In this document: positions 36,441 through 46,164 of the stretch, in pieces
How positions within the stretch are numbered: position 1 is the stretch's first letter
Layout: each line of letters opens with the position of its first letter
DNA from: Lederbergia sp. NSJ-179
Lineage (GTDB): Bacteria > Bacillota > Bacilli > Bacillales > Bacillaceae_C
Assembly (NCBI RefSeq): GCF_022867885.1
Contig: NZ_JALIFP010000006.1
Location: forward strand, 124,001 to 188,000
Length of the DNA stretch: 64,000 nucleotides
Direction: 5' to 3'
Program-made: the position numbers and the translations under genes
Notes under the pieces: generated by a model
Databases searched by the model: none
Told to the model about the DNA's origin: nothing
What the model saw: only the letters and a program-made list of their open reading frames with translations

Positions 36441-37607
36441 ATGAAAATTACAATAGCCGGAACGGGCTATGTTGGCTTATCAAATGCGGTATTATTAGCC
36501 CAACATAATGAAGTTATCGCACTTGATATTATCCAAGATAAAGTGGATATGATTAATAATAAGAGATCCCCGATTGCGGATAATGAAATTGAGGAGTTCT
36601 TGGCAACAAGGGATTTGAATTTAATAGCTACAACGGATAATTATACAGCATTTAAAGATGCGGAATATGTTATCATCTCAACGCCAACTAATTATGAACC
36701 GGAATTGAACTATTTTAATACTAAAACAGTTGAGGCCGTGATCGAGAGTGTACTATCGATTAATCGAGATGCTGTTATGGTGATTAAATCAACTGTCCCA
36801 GTCGGTTATACGAAGATGATAAGAGAGAAATTCGAAACTGATAATATTATATTCTCACCTGAATTTTTAAGAGAGGGAAGGGCCCTTTATGATAATCTTA
36901 ACCCATCCAGGATTGTTGTTGGAGAGCAGTCAGAACGAGCAAGAATATTTGCCGGTTTATTAGTAGAAGGCGCTCAAAAAGAGAATATTGATGTCTTGTT
37001 TACGAATTCAACAGAAGCGGAAGCTATTAAACTATTTGCCAATACTTATCTTGCGATGAGGGTGGCATTCTTTAATGAATTGGATTCTTATGCAGAGGTA
37101 AGAGGATTGGATGCAAAACAAATTATTGATGGAGTTGGGCTTGATCCACGAATCGGAACCCATTATAACAACCCATCCTTTGGGTATGGAGGCTACTGTT
37201 TACCAAAAGATACAAAACAGCTTTTGGCCAATTACGCCGATGTGCCGAATAATATTATGACCGCTATTGTGGACGCCAATCGAACACGAAAAGACCATGT
37301 TGCAGACATGATTATTAAACGGAATCCTAAAATTGTTGGGATCTATCGATTGACCATGAAAACTGATTCCGATAATTTCCGCCAATCGGCTATCCAAGGT
37401 GTTATGAAACGCATTAAAGCGAAAGGCATTGAAGTGGTCGTATATGAACCAGCCCTATCTGAGGATAACTTCTACAATTCTAAGGTAGTCAACGATTTTG
37501 AGGAATTTAAGAAAATCTCCGATGTGATTGTCGCTAATCGCTTATCCGAAGACTTGCAAGAGGTTAAGGATAAGGTCTATACGCGGGATTTGTTTAGTCG
37601 GGATTGA
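36441..37607 (+). CDS. ugd: UDP-glucose 6-dehydrogenase
   Basis: A 388-residue enzyme making UDP-glucuronate from UDP-glucose. NAD site [25 protein letters not shown], catalytic cysteine in [14 protein letters not shown], and the substrate loop [14 protein letters not shown] precedes the ATG. It closes the polysaccharide locus, separated from wzx by IS remnants. A decayed copy of its 3' end lies at 38698. Confidence 0.9.
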   Translation: MKITIAGTGYVGLSNAVLLAQHNEVIALDIIQDKVDMINNKRSPIADNEIEEFLATRDLNLIATTDNYTAFKDAEYVIISTPTNYEPELNYFNTKTVEAVIESVLSINRDAVMVIKSTVPVGYTKMIREKFETDNIIFSPEFLREGRALYDNLNPSRIVVGEQSERARIFAGLLVEGAQKENIDVLFTNSTEAEAIKLFANTYLAMRVAFFNELDSYAEVRGLDAKQIIDGVGLDPRIGTHYNNPSFGYGGYCLPKDTKQLLANYADVPNNIMTAIVDANRTRKDHVADMIIKRNPKIVGIYRLTMKTDSDNFRQSAIQGVMKRIKAKGIEVVVYEPALSEDNFYNSKVVNDFEEFKKISDVIVANRLSEDLQEVKDKVYTRDLFSRD

Positions 37608-37756
37608 TAATTTTTATGTGAGTAAAAAGTATAAGGGGCCAGAAGGTCCCTTTATTCATAATTTTATCACGGAAAGCACATACAGAAAGAAGAAGAGCTT
37701 TTGAAGTTCAATATACATTATATAATAATGGAGATGGGGCTCGCTTTAATTTTTCT

Positions 37757-38062
37757 ATGTTTACTAGTGCAACAAGTGAATTACCACCGGAAATTTATAC
37801 TGGTTTAGGATCTTTTGCGTTAATTTTAACTATTGCAGTATTTATATATGAAATTTCAACAGAAGATGAACAAGATAATAAAAAAAGAAAAATTAATTTG
37901 ACTGATTTGCTATTTCTTGCCGCTGCTCCAATTTCTATATTGATTGCATGTATTATTGGTGGTTTGTTTGTTGAAGAATCAATTGGAGTTTTTAACAATG
38001 CAATAACCTTGGCATCAGTAGGATTTTTATTTTTATCAATTTCATTAAAGATAAAGCAATAA
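37757..38062 (+). CDS. Hypothetical membrane protein, possibly 5'-truncated
   Basis: A 101-residue protein with three hydrophobic segments (about 17-32, 52-70, 80-97). The ATG has no clear ribosome site. The same frame is open upstream to about 37640 and reads AFEVQYTLYNNGDGARFNFS just before the ATG, protein-like, so the real gene may have begun earlier and lost its start. Family unknown. Confidence 0.4.
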   Translation: MFTSATSELPPEIYTGLGSFALILTIAVFIYEISTEDEQDNKKRKINLTDLLFLAAAPISILIACIIGGLFVEESIGVFNNAITLASVGFLFLSISLKIKQ

Positions 38063-38127
38063 TCAGTTGGGATATTCAATCTATAATAATAAGAGTGATA
38101 TGTAATCAGTGAAGGAGGAAAAGGGTT

Positions 38128-38574
38128 GTGAACTTAAGTGAATGGATTCAATTATTAATAGCCGTATTCACAGCTTTGGCTGCAATTAGTGCCGCATTTT
38201 CAATACATCAAAGTAAAAAAGACAGAGAACTACAATATAAACCTCAATTTGAAATCATTACCGATGAATTAGAGAATAATGAGTTAAATATCGCAAATCT
38301 AAACCCAAATTATCAATCATATGAGGTAGTAAGCGTAAAAAACCAAACAGTGAATAAAAATTTAGACTTTGAAAAACAACTTACAGTGCTTAATGGTGGA
38401 TTGAACTTTTTAAAGATAGATTTTAAAAAAGACAATAGATCACATTCCAAAGAAAATATTATTAAAATCAAATATAAAAGTGTAATTGGTATTATATATG
38501 AAGAACAAGTTATACTGCATGTTGATAAAAATTACCAAATAACTCATGACATTAAAGGTCTAGTTTTTAGATGA
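38128..38574 (+). CDS. Hypothetical membrane-anchored protein
   Basis: A 148-residue protein with one N-terminal helix (about 5-25, WIQLLIAVFTALAAISAAFS) and a polar, beta-rich remainder. GTG start preceded by GAAGGAGG. No family recognised. It lies between ugd and an IS element. Confidence 0.55.
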   Translation: MNLSEWIQLLIAVFTALAAISAAFSIHQSKKDRELQYKPQFEIITDELENNELNIANLNPNYQSYEVVSVKNQTVNKNLDFEKQLTVLNGGLNFLKIDFKKDNRSHSKENIIKIKYKSVIGIIYEEQVILHVDKNYQITHDIKGLVFR

Positions 38575-38697
38575 ACAGATTTTAAGTCATATGTTTGTTT
38601 CTAGCCTATTTCTGATTGCGAGTGTTTTTATTCTTTATAAACACGCATTAATCAAAGGAAATTCGTATATGGGCCAGCTTAAAATGGTGACTTTGTT

Positions 38698-38797
38698 AAA
38701 ATTAAAGAAAATATCTGATGTCGGAGTCGCCAATTGTTTATCCGAAAATCTGCATGAAGGATAGGATAGGGCGATACAAGTGATTTGTTTGATTAAG
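38698..38797 (+). pseudogene. Decayed duplicate of the ugd 3' end
   Basis: The stretch beginning AAATTAAAGAAAATATCTGA aligns base by base with ugd 37500-37607 (AATTTAAGAAAATCTCCGAT), with many substitutions and small indels; the ISDV, VANxLSE and LFS codons can still be followed. A remnant of a second ugd, or of a duplication that brought in the two genes between. Confidence 0.7.
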
Positions 38798-38860
38798 AGC
38801 TACAGTTGAATTGTAGGTGTTATAAATTCAAATTAGGATTCTAACGGTGGTGAATGATAT

Positions 38861-40465
38861 TTGAGTTTCCGCAAAAAATCAAGAGGTGACTGAGTAGGAC
38901 CAATTCAAGAGGTGATTTTTCAATAAAAACACGGAAAGGTGGCGAAAATCGGGGTGAAAACAGCGAAAAGGCCTCAGTTGTTTGGTATAATTTTAACACC
39001 AACTAAAACGCTACTAAACAATTTTAAGGAGGCCTTTCCATGTTCCAATCTACCACAGATGTATACCGAGTAAAACGTAAATCAGTTCAATTCGCGAAAA
39101 GTATCGTATCAAAAGCGGGTCAAGTGGAATCCAAGTTCGTGATCCAGTCCATCTACGGCATTTTAAAATCCGGTAGTATCATCCTCAAAGACATTGCCGT
39201 CGCTTTAAATGAGCCCGTCCAGGTTAAAAATACCATTGAACGATTAAGCCGGAATTTAGGGCGTTCCCTGTCCCCGTCTATCCTTTCTCGTTACACACAA
39301 AAAGTGGTGAAGGCGTTAGGAAAAGAGCCGCTCATTTTGGTGGATGATTCGGATGTCATTAAACCACATGGGCGGGCATTCGAAGCACTGGGGAAAGTCA
39401 GGGATGGCTCCAGCAAAGACCACAAAATCGAAAAAGGATACCACGTCACAGAAATCGTCGGGTTGAGTGCCAATCAAAAACAGCCCATCAGTCTGTTTTC
39501 TCGCATCCATTCCTCTTGGGAGAAAAGCTACAAGTCCACCAATGAAGTTCTATTTCAGGGATTGAACTTTGTGATCAGTCACCTTAAAAGGAACGCAACC
39601 TTTGTCTTTGACCGAGGGTACGACATGAATGCCCTATTTGACTTTATGCATCAAAAAAAGCAGCAGTATATCGTCCGATTAACCGAGAATCGCAAGATCT
39701 TTTGGAAAGGAAAATGGTTTAAATCCACAGTGCTGCGCGATTCACGGAAAGGAAAGATCAAAACGACGCTCACCTTCAAGGAAAACGGGAAAGTCAAAAA
39801 GGAAACCATTTACGTAAGCCACCTCAATGTGAAGATCACAGCGGGGAAGCGTTCCATTCGTCTTGTGCTTGTATATGGGTTAGGCGAAAAACCTATGATG
39901 TTGGCCACCAACAAGGTCATCAGGGGTAAAAAGGATGCCATTCAAATTGTGCGGGCCTATATGTCTAGATGGCGGATTGAGGAATATTTCCGATTCAAAA
40001 AACAGCACTTTGGATTCGAAGACTTTAGAGTGAGAAGTTTAACGTCTATGAATAACCTGAATCAACTTCTGACCTATGCCATGGGCATGCTTGGGCTCTT
40101 GGCAGATGAATCCGAACATAGCGGGCTTTTCCAACGGCTTATTCATAATTCTCGTGCGCTTCGCAAAGATATCCGATTTTATTACTACCAGTTAGCTGAA
40201 GGCATATCAGCAACGCTGTCCCACGCCAGAACGGGAATCAAAGACTGGATTCCTATACGAAACACAGGACCTCGGCAGTTAACGTTGAAACTTGTCTGTT
40301 GAATGGAAAAAGTGAAAAGTGAATCGTTTAAAAAAGAGCCTGCCCAAGGCTCTAGTTCAGTGATCGCAAAAATCCCTTTTTAAACGATCACACGGCTTAA
40401 AAACGCAGCGACTACATTACACTCTTGTTTTTCAGCCTGCGTCTCTGCATTTTGCGGAAACTCAA
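38861..40465 (+). mobile_element. Complete IS4-family insertion sequence
   Basis: 16-bp perfect terminal inverted repeats: TTGAGTTTCCGCAAAA (38861-38876) and its complement at 40450-40465. Flanking 11-bp target duplication: GTGAATGATAT at 38850-38860 and ATGAATGATAT at 40466-40476, one mismatch. Carries one transposase gene. Length 1605 bp. Confidence 0.9.
39040..40302 (+). CDS. IS4-family DDE transposase
   Basis: A 420-residue transposase. Acidic triad: D in LVDDSD, D in FDRGYD, and the Y(2)R(3)E(6)K signature in YMSRWRIEEYFRFKK. Intact frame, AAGGAGG before the ATG. G+C content is higher than in the surrounding A/T-rich genes, fitting recent arrival. Confidence 0.92.
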   Translation: MFQSTTDVYRVKRKSVQFAKSIVSKAGQVESKFVIQSIYGILKSGSIILKDIAVALNEPVQVKNTIERLSRNLGRSLSPSILSRYTQKVVKALGKEPLILVDDSDVIKPHGRAFEALGKVRDGSSKDHKIEKGYHVTEIVGLSANQKQPISLFSRIHSSWEKSYKSTNEVLFQGLNFVISHLKRNATFVFDRGYDMNALFDFMHQKKQQYIVRLTENRKIFWKGKWFKSTVLRDSRKGKIKTTLTFKENGKVKKETIYVSHLNVKITAGKRSIRLVLVYGLGEKPMMLATNKVIRGKKDAIQIVRAYMSRWRIEEYFRFKKQHFGFEDFRVRSLTSMNNLNQLLTYAMGMLGLLADESEHSGLFQRLIHNSRALRKDIRFYYYQLAEGISATLSHARTGIKDWIPIRNTGPRQLTLKLVC

Positions 40466-43225
40466 ATGAATGATATGGTTGAAAAAACAATAGTAAGAGA
40501 TAAAATAAAGGTGTTCATTAGTTCCCGCTGCGGTGTTACTAAATATGATGATGTGCGCAAAAAATTAAAAGATCTTATTGAACAGACTGGTCTAGCAAGA
40601 GTATACTTATTCGAAGACGGATTAGCGTCCACTCAAACAGCTGAGCAGAATTATCTATATGCTTTAGATGATAGTGACGTTTGTATTTTTCTAATTGATA
40701 ATGCTGATGGGGTAACACCTGCTATAGTAAATGAAATAAATCGCGCAAAGTCACAATCTAAAAAATCAATCTATTTATTTTGTAATGAAAGAGAAAAGGA
40801 ACCTACCCAAATCCAGAATGAACTAATAGGAGCAAAAGGTTCCCGTTTTTATATAGCAAGCTCATTTAGTGAGTTTATTACTATAGGATATGAAAGTTTA
40901 ATTAATGACATTGGGGAAATTTATAGACTTTATTGTAAAAACCGCTTAAGGGACCAAGAGTTCAGTGATTATAGTGAAACAAAAATAGAAATTGCTTCTC
41001 AGTCATATGAATCTATTAAAAAGGATGTATTAAAAGGTCTAGATAAAACAAAAGCCTTTATTACCCGTCAAATTTACGATACCAAAAGAAAGATTAAAGA
41101 TACAAGTAAATTAGACGATTATTGTGAAGCCTTTTTACATGTGCTTTTTGGGTTGAGGAGTATAAGAGAATTTAATACGTCCTTATTACTTGATTACCTA
41201 GAAAAAGCGCAAAGTGAAATTTTATTCAAAATAGTGAAAATTCGCTGGAAAGCGATACAGAGCTATTGGCAAGGAGACTTATCTAGTTGTTTGTCGTACT
41301 TAGAGGATGCTTTGATAAAAGCAAAGGAATCCTCATTACCTGATTGGTTGATTCAAGATATTTTGATCGATCTTCGTAATACTAGCAATAGATATGGAGA
41401 GGAAAAGAATCAGTATTTTATACAAAGTGATGCTCAAGAAGAATTGGATAAGATGGAAAAGGCATTATATTACCCACTTCTTGACCGTTATACAAATAAT
41501 TTATATGAAGAAATCGATAAACAGAGAATAAAGTATAAGACCCAATCTCCATACAGTGTAAGTTTTGGTAACCATATTGATATTTTTGCTGATAAAATAG
41601 CAAATAGCTTTGTGATTGCCGTTTTTAATGGTTCTCTCATCCATATTATACTTACGTTAGATAGGATAAAAAGTGTTGCTTTTCATTTAAGTGAGAAATA
41701 TAGTAATTGGCAATTTCGAGTCTTGTTACTTAAGATGGGAATTTACAAAGGAAATAAAAAGGAAATTGATAGTTATATCAATACTTTCAATGACGTATTT
41801 GGAAAAATGAATTCATCTGATGCATTGGAAATATACAATTTTTCTAAATCTAATTCAATTAAACACTTACGAAGCATCTCAGTTTTGGAGGCGTTTAAAC
41901 ACTTAGGGTATTATTTCTCAGATAAAGATTATGAAGAAATAAAACTGGAAGTGCTACAAATAATAGATATTTGGTTAAAGGATAAAGAACGTTTAGTCGT
42001 GGTTGGTAATCATATCTTCGATGCTTTAAAAAATAATAATTTGAGACTGGATAACAATATAATTGCTCAAATATGCCTTGATGTAATATCTCAGGGGCTG
42101 TACCGGTATTATGATAATGTTTTTAATCTGTTATCGTTCATTGGTTTGGAAGAGGTTAATAACGAACTTTCAACAAAATTAATATCGGAAATTAACAAGA
42201 TTGTCATCGACGAAGCAGAATATGATAAGTACCATAACCTAATTTCTGCAATTATCAGCATTAGGAAAACAAAAGGAGAACTGAGTGATGATTTTCACGA
42301 AAATGTAATGAAACATTTACCGGAAAAGGATAAAAGTACTTATACATTAGAAGTTACGGGGAAATCCCGGGATGAGAATAGGAAACAATTATTAAAATAT
42401 ATAGCTGAAATTAATGAACGAAATAAAACTCAAGGTCAAAATGGACAGTACTCGGGATATGCTAATGACCCTTATCAAACTGCCTCGAATATAATTAGGT
42501 ACGGGAATGTAGATTTATCAAAGGAGTTAGTACAGTCTATTTTTGAAGCGGCGACGGGAACATTACTAAGTAACAAGCAATTAATATCTGATAAAGTAAG
42601 TGCAATGCAGTTAATTGTATTTGTTAAAGCATATTGCGGTAGTAAAATGTCTGTTACATATGATTTCTATGCAAAGCTGGTTGATGAAATAGAAGTTGTT
42701 AAGAATGGTCACGATGGTTTTCTTGAAAGGTATTCAACTACAACTTTAAATGTGAATTTTCTTATGCTTGAGGTAGTGTTTAATGATGCTGATTACAGGA
42801 GCTTTTTCGAGGTGTTAAGTGGCTATAACAAGCTAGATGATTTTGAGAAAATAGAGGCGTTAAAAGCTATAGTTAATCTGTTAGAGAATGAATATTGTAA
42901 AAGCATAAATAGAGACATATTATTCATGCTTCTGCAATTTGTATTAACATTGTGTAATGAAGAAAACCATGACATTAGATATTATTCGGCAAAAGCATTA
43001 CTTCTATTAATCACGGAGGATACTGAAAAAACCATTTTGACACAGTTATCACAATTTATGGATTTTGATAGTAGCTTTATAAAGCATCTCATTATGGATC
43101 ATTTTGATCAGTTGATTGAAGTGAATCCAGATATAACAAAATTTATGATACAAAAGGCCAGTGTGGATAATCATTTTGTTATTAGGGAGAAAGGGAAGGA
43201 GTATTTGGAGAAATTGTTGGGATAG
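40466..43225 (+). CDS. DUF4062-like N-terminal domain protein with long helical/HEAT-like repeat region
   Basis: A 919-residue cytoplasmic protein. Residues about 13-160 (KVFISSRCGV ... DDSDVCIFLIDNADGVTPAIVNEINRAK) resemble DUF4062, a TIR/SLOG-like Rossmann domain often found in predicted antiphage or signalling proteins. The remainder is alpha-helical; the C-terminus (about 830-919) has HEAT-like helices. No nucleotide-binding P-loop was seen. An IS4-family element is inserted exactly at its start: the ATG lies in the target duplication and the native promoter and ribosome site are now 1.6 kb away, so it may be silent. Function is unknown; a defence role is inference. Confidence 0.65.
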   Translation: MNDMVEKTIVRDKIKVFISSRCGVTKYDDVRKKLKDLIEQTGLARVYLFEDGLASTQTAEQNYLYALDDSDVCIFLIDNADGVTPAIVNEINRAKSQSKKSIYLFCNEREKEPTQIQNELIGAKGSRFYIASSFSEFITIGYESLINDIGEIYRLYCKNRLRDQEFSDYSETKIEIASQSYESIKKDVLKGLDKTKAFITRQIYDTKRKIKDTSKLDDYCEAFLHVLFGLRSIREFNTSLLLDYLEKAQSEILFKIVKIRWKAIQSYWQGDLSSCLSYLEDALIKAKESSLPDWLIQDILIDLRNTSNRYGEEKNQYFIQSDAQEELDKMEKALYYPLLDRYTNNLYEEIDKQRIKYKTQSPYSVSFGNHIDIFADKIANSFVIAVFNGSLIHIILTLDRIKSVAFHLSEKYSNWQFRVLLLKMGIYKGNKKEIDSYINTFNDVFGKMNSSDALEIYNFSKSNSIKHLRSISVLEAFKHLGYYFSDKDYEEIKLEVLQIIDIWLKDKERLVVVGNHIFDALKNNNLRLDNNIIAQICLDVISQGLYRYYDNVFNLLSFIGLEEVNNELSTKLISEINKIVIDEAEYDKYHNLISAIISIRKTKGELSDDFHENVMKHLPEKDKSTYTLEVTGKSRDENRKQLLKYIAEINERNKTQGQNGQYSGYANDPYQTASNIIRYGNVDLSKELVQSIFEAATGTLLSNKQLISDKVSAMQLIVFVKAYCGSKMSVTYDFYAKLVDEIEVVKNGHDGFLERYSTTTLNVNFLMLEVVFNDADYRSFFEVLSGYNKLDDFEKIEALKAIVNLLENEYCKSINRDILFMLLQFVLTLCNEENHDIRYYSAKALLLLITEDTEKTILTQLSQFMDFDSSFIKHLIMDHFDQLIEVNPDITKFMIQKASVDNHFVIREKGKEYLEKLLG

Positions 43226-43542
43226 TACAGGAAGCCGTACTAAGGCTGGTCGATACCACATAAATTCGGCTTGATGTATATCTGACTATAACAGAATGCT
43301 ACTCCTGCTTCATCATCGTTAGCTGGGAATAGACCAAATCCTTGAAATTGACTGTGTGGAAGGTTCAAATGACCCCTGACATTGAGTTAGTAAGTGATTG
43401 TCAGTTGCGTTTAGGGTTGCCATTTCACTAGTCAAAAATATATCGACCTATTCTTGAACAGGAAAGTTTATGCAAATGAAGAAACTAATTTACTTGCGAA
43501 TTTGTGAAGGGTTAAAGTTGGTATTTTATATTAGTTTGTTTA

Positions 43543-43581
43543 AGGCCTGGTTTAGATTGAAGATGATATCTAAACCAGGCC
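43543..43581. terminator. Strong terminator-like hairpin
   Basis: GGCCTGGTTTAGAT and ATCTAAACCAGGCC form a perfect 14-bp stem. The surrounding 43226-43647 holds no gene I can support. Confidence 0.65.
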
Positions 43582-43647
43582 GCCAATTTTATTCATTGAT
43601 TAAAAATATCTAGATGTCCAAAGGGACTAAGTGTATCCCTAGAAAAC

Positions 43648-43857
43648 CTAAATGGTTCGATAATAAAAATATAGTATGACTAGAATCCATAAAAGGAATT
43701 TTTTAAAGACAATACCTTTACAAAATTGATAAATAGGGTATATACCACCAGATATCATGTTAAAGATAGTCGATTGACTTTGTGTATAAATAATAATCCG
43801 GTTTATGTTAAATATGAACATAAACTTGAATTTTTCATTTTCAAAGTGGATGTTCAT
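43648..43857 (-). CDS. Possible small membrane protein
   Basis: A 69-residue hydrophobic and basic frame ending in KKFLLWILVILYFYYRTI. AAAGGATGG lies about 8 nt before the ATG, which is the main support. No family recognised, and A/T-rich DNA can give such frames by chance. 43858-44179 downstream of its start holds no gene. Confidence 0.3.
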   Translation of the reverse strand: MNIHFENEKFKFMFIFNINRIIIYTQSQSTIFNMISGGIYPIYQFCKGIVFKKFLLWILVILYFYYRTI

Positions 43858-44179
43858 TAAATCACCATCCTTTCGGACGGCCTAGGTTTATAAAAATCAT
43901 ACATTATTTGAGGAGTAAAGTCCAGCCTGAAATTTCCCATTGCCTAAAAAATTCAAAAGGATATATAAAAGAAGGTAGAGATTCCTTTTCCAGTTATACA
44001 TAAGGAGATACAACAATCAATGTACGCAAATAGTTAATGAACGAGGATTATGCTCATAAGCAGGATGATTATGGATCACAGACCTAAAACATGGGTGAAT
44101 TGATGAAAAAATAGGAGGATGCCAGGTTCCTACACAATTTTAAATTGTTTCAGAACCTGGCGCCCGGTATTTACTATTC

Positions 44180-44569
44180 TTACATAAGAATAGAAGAATC
44201 AGAGCCTGACGAGATATAATTATTTTCAGCAGTTTCCTTCACAACCGAAATTCCATATTTCTCAAGCTCCTTATAAATCATTGGGCTGTCTGCAAGCCCT
44301 TGGCAATAACTATATTCAAGGAAAATGCCATACTTTCTGTCCCATTCCGATTCTAATTCAAGGAGCAATTCCTTTTGTTCCGCGGTAGATAGTGATTCTT
44401 TTAATCGTGAAAAGAGACGACTAGAACCTTCTTCTGCATCACGGAATTTCGAATCAGCCATAACCTTCTTAAAGGCCAATTGGTGAACACGCCCAACAAA
44501 GACAACGTCTATAAAAAAACTTCGAATCATATTTTGTAGGGTGATAAATACATCAAACACCGGTACCAT
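44180..44569 (-). CDS. Hypothetical protein
   Basis: Up to 129 residues, helical and charged (RLFSRLKESLSTAEQKELLLELESEWDRKYG), with YCQGLADSPMIY near the end, resembling small Firmicutes accessory proteins. No strong ribosome site at the ATG; the true start may be at an internal codon. Divergent from the PH-like gene at 44608. Confidence 0.4.
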   Translation of the reverse strand: MVPVFDVFITLQNMIRSFFIDVVFVGRVHQLAFKKVMADSKFRDAEEGSSRLFSRLKESLSTAEQKELLLELESEWDRKYGIFLEYSYCQGLADSPMIYKELEKYGISVVKETAENNYISSGSDSSILM

Positions 44570-44607
44570 AAAGATGTGAACAAATTAATTAAAGGGAGGA
44601 AATACAA

Positions 44608-45024
44608 TTGAGAAAGATTCGAGAACAATTAGTAAAAGTGGCTGAGGAACAACTACTAGAAGGGGTAAGTTCAACGTCTTTTACGAAAAGTGAATTGGAA
44701 CTTTTACCTATTATATTAGAAGATGGGGAAGTAGTAAAAAAGGTTGTGAGTGGTGAAGTTGAGAAAAAGTTAGGCAAGCTAATGGCAACAAACCGAAGAG
44801 TGATATATCTAAGATCTTTTTTACCTGGGTGTAGTGATACGGTAGCATTTCATTATGGTGACATACAATCTATCACAGAACATAAAACAAGGGGGCTAAG
44901 TGGGCAATCTATAGACTTAACCTTTACAGAAACAACTGGATATGAATATACAGTCTACAATATATTAAAGTGGCAGATACCTGATTTCTTGGAGTATGTG
45001 AATGCTATGAATATAAGTGATTGA
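44608..45024 (+). CDS. Bacterial PH-like domain protein
   Basis: A 138-residue protein; LMATNRRVIYLRSFLPG ... FHYGDIQSITEHKTRGLSGQSIDL matches the bacterial PH-like (bPH) pattern of a beta-sandwich found in stress-related proteins. TTG start after AGGGAGG. No membrane segment. Role unknown. Confidence 0.65.
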   Translation: MRKIREQLVKVAEEQLLEGVSSTSFTKSELELLPIILEDGEVVKKVVSGEVEKKLGKLMATNRRVIYLRSFLPGCSDTVAFHYGDIQSITEHKTRGLSGQSIDLTFTETTGYEYTVYNILKWQIPDFLEYVNAMNISD

Positions 45025-45788
45025 TGCCAGGTCCTCATTTAATTCTGAATATTTATTTTTTCGATTTGGAGAAATATGACAAATTACTAAGCTAGTAGTG
45101 TAGAAATTAGGTTCTGGAACAATTGAAAATATCCAAATTACCACAGGATAATACTAAATTATCTATAGCATCATTGTAATCTAGTTAATGCATAAACAGT
45201 TCATTTAGGATATACATAAATAAGTAAAACCGAATAGGTTTAGTGGCGGTCAGCACCTATCGCTGTCTCTAGCCTTGGAAAATCCAGGTAGTAAGGGGGC
45301 TGCGAGTGAGCACTTTTGAATCCTTGATTTTAATGATCCGTTTTTCTACGCTGATCGTGGCGATCATCGCTCTTTTTTAGACAAAAAATAATCCGCCCAT
45401 CAGCCTCCCAGCAGTAGAGCGAATTATTTTTGCAAAATTGCTGATCGCTCATAAGCGACTTTTCTTGCACTTTGACCCGTATGGTGTCGATACACCAAAC
45501 GATCTTTTCTATTATATTCAATCTTTTATTTAAACAGGAGCCAGGTGGGGGGATCCCACCCACTTACAGAGGGTATTCTACAAAAAGTGGCTCACTTTTG
45601 AGGTGGGCGCTCTGGCTCAATTTAATATTGACAAAAGCCTCGGTCTCATAGACATCATGGTGTTCGTGGAACTTCTGAGCATTCGGTGCTAAAAGTTGAA
45701 GCTAATTGTGAGTTTTTTTCAAGCCCCTATTATACAGGATTTTCCATTTTATAAAGATCGACATTCATTCAAACACTCGCCTTCGCCC
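45025..45788. other. Non-coding gap with mobile-element debris
   Basis: A GC-rich patch at about 45240-45320 looks structured but matches nothing I know. At 45580-45650 the words TGGCTCACTTT and TGGCTCAATTT repeat about 30 bp apart, as in the terminal repeats of some IS21-family elements. A minus-strand 77-codon frame at 45330-45563 lacks a ribosome site and is not called. Confidence 0.35.
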
Positions 45789-45857
45789 AGGTTATATAAC
45801 CTATATACTAATATTGCAAATTAAAGAATGGATTGTCAACGTTAGGTTATATAACCT
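45789..45857. promoter_or_regulatory. Twin operator AGGTTATATAACCT
   Basis: The perfect 14-bp palindrome AGGTTATATAACCT occurs at 45789-45802 and 45844-45857, start points 55 bp apart, directly upstream of a truncated ribbon-helix-helix gene. Self-regulation by that repressor type is the likely original function. Confidence 0.7.
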
Positions 45858-45890
45858 ATAACACTTACTTTATATAGAAAGGATGATTGT

Positions 45891-46022
45891 ATGGCCGTTG
45901 ATAAAAAGAAAAACAAGCAAGTATTAGTCACTTTTCCAAATGAACTGTTGGAAGAAGTGGAGGATTTCCAATTTGCTAAACGCCAGGGTTTTTCCCTCTT
46001 GTATAAATTGCGTTGTCTGTAG
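45891..46022 (+). pseudogene. Truncated ribbon-helix-helix (CopG/Arc-type) antitoxin-like gene
   Basis: MAVDKKKNKQVLVTFPNELLEEVEDFQFAKRQG (two lines of motif) is the first strand and helix of an RHH repressor, with AAAGGATG before the ATG. The frame then crosses at about 45985 into antisense sequence of a PLP enzyme gene and ends after 43 codons. The rest of the gene and any toxin partner are gone. Confidence 0.7.
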
Positions 46023-46158
46023 GATCATCAAATGCCTGATCAATGTCATCCCAATCCTCAAAAACAAATAATGAATTTTGATAAATAGGTGGGACAACTG
46101 CCCCTTGATATTGATCATGTTCCTCGCCATGGTGGATTAACATCGTTTGATTTTTCAT
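45976..46158 (-). pseudogene. N-terminal fragment of a Cys/Met-metabolism PLP enzyme
   Basis: Reads MLIHHGEEHDQYQGAVVPPIYQNSLF ... NAIYTRGKNPGV (in two parts), the N-terminus of cystathionine gamma-synthase/lyase-type enzymes, then is cut just after the YTRxxNP motif. The cut coincides with the end of the RHH fragment on the other strand, so one deletion or rearrangement broke both. Confidence 0.75.
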
Positions 46159-46164
46159 AAGGTG

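Noticed and set aside
45330-45563. 77-codon minus-strand gene
   Set aside because: No ribosome site, no motif, lies in mobile-element debris with palindromic GATC-rich sequence.
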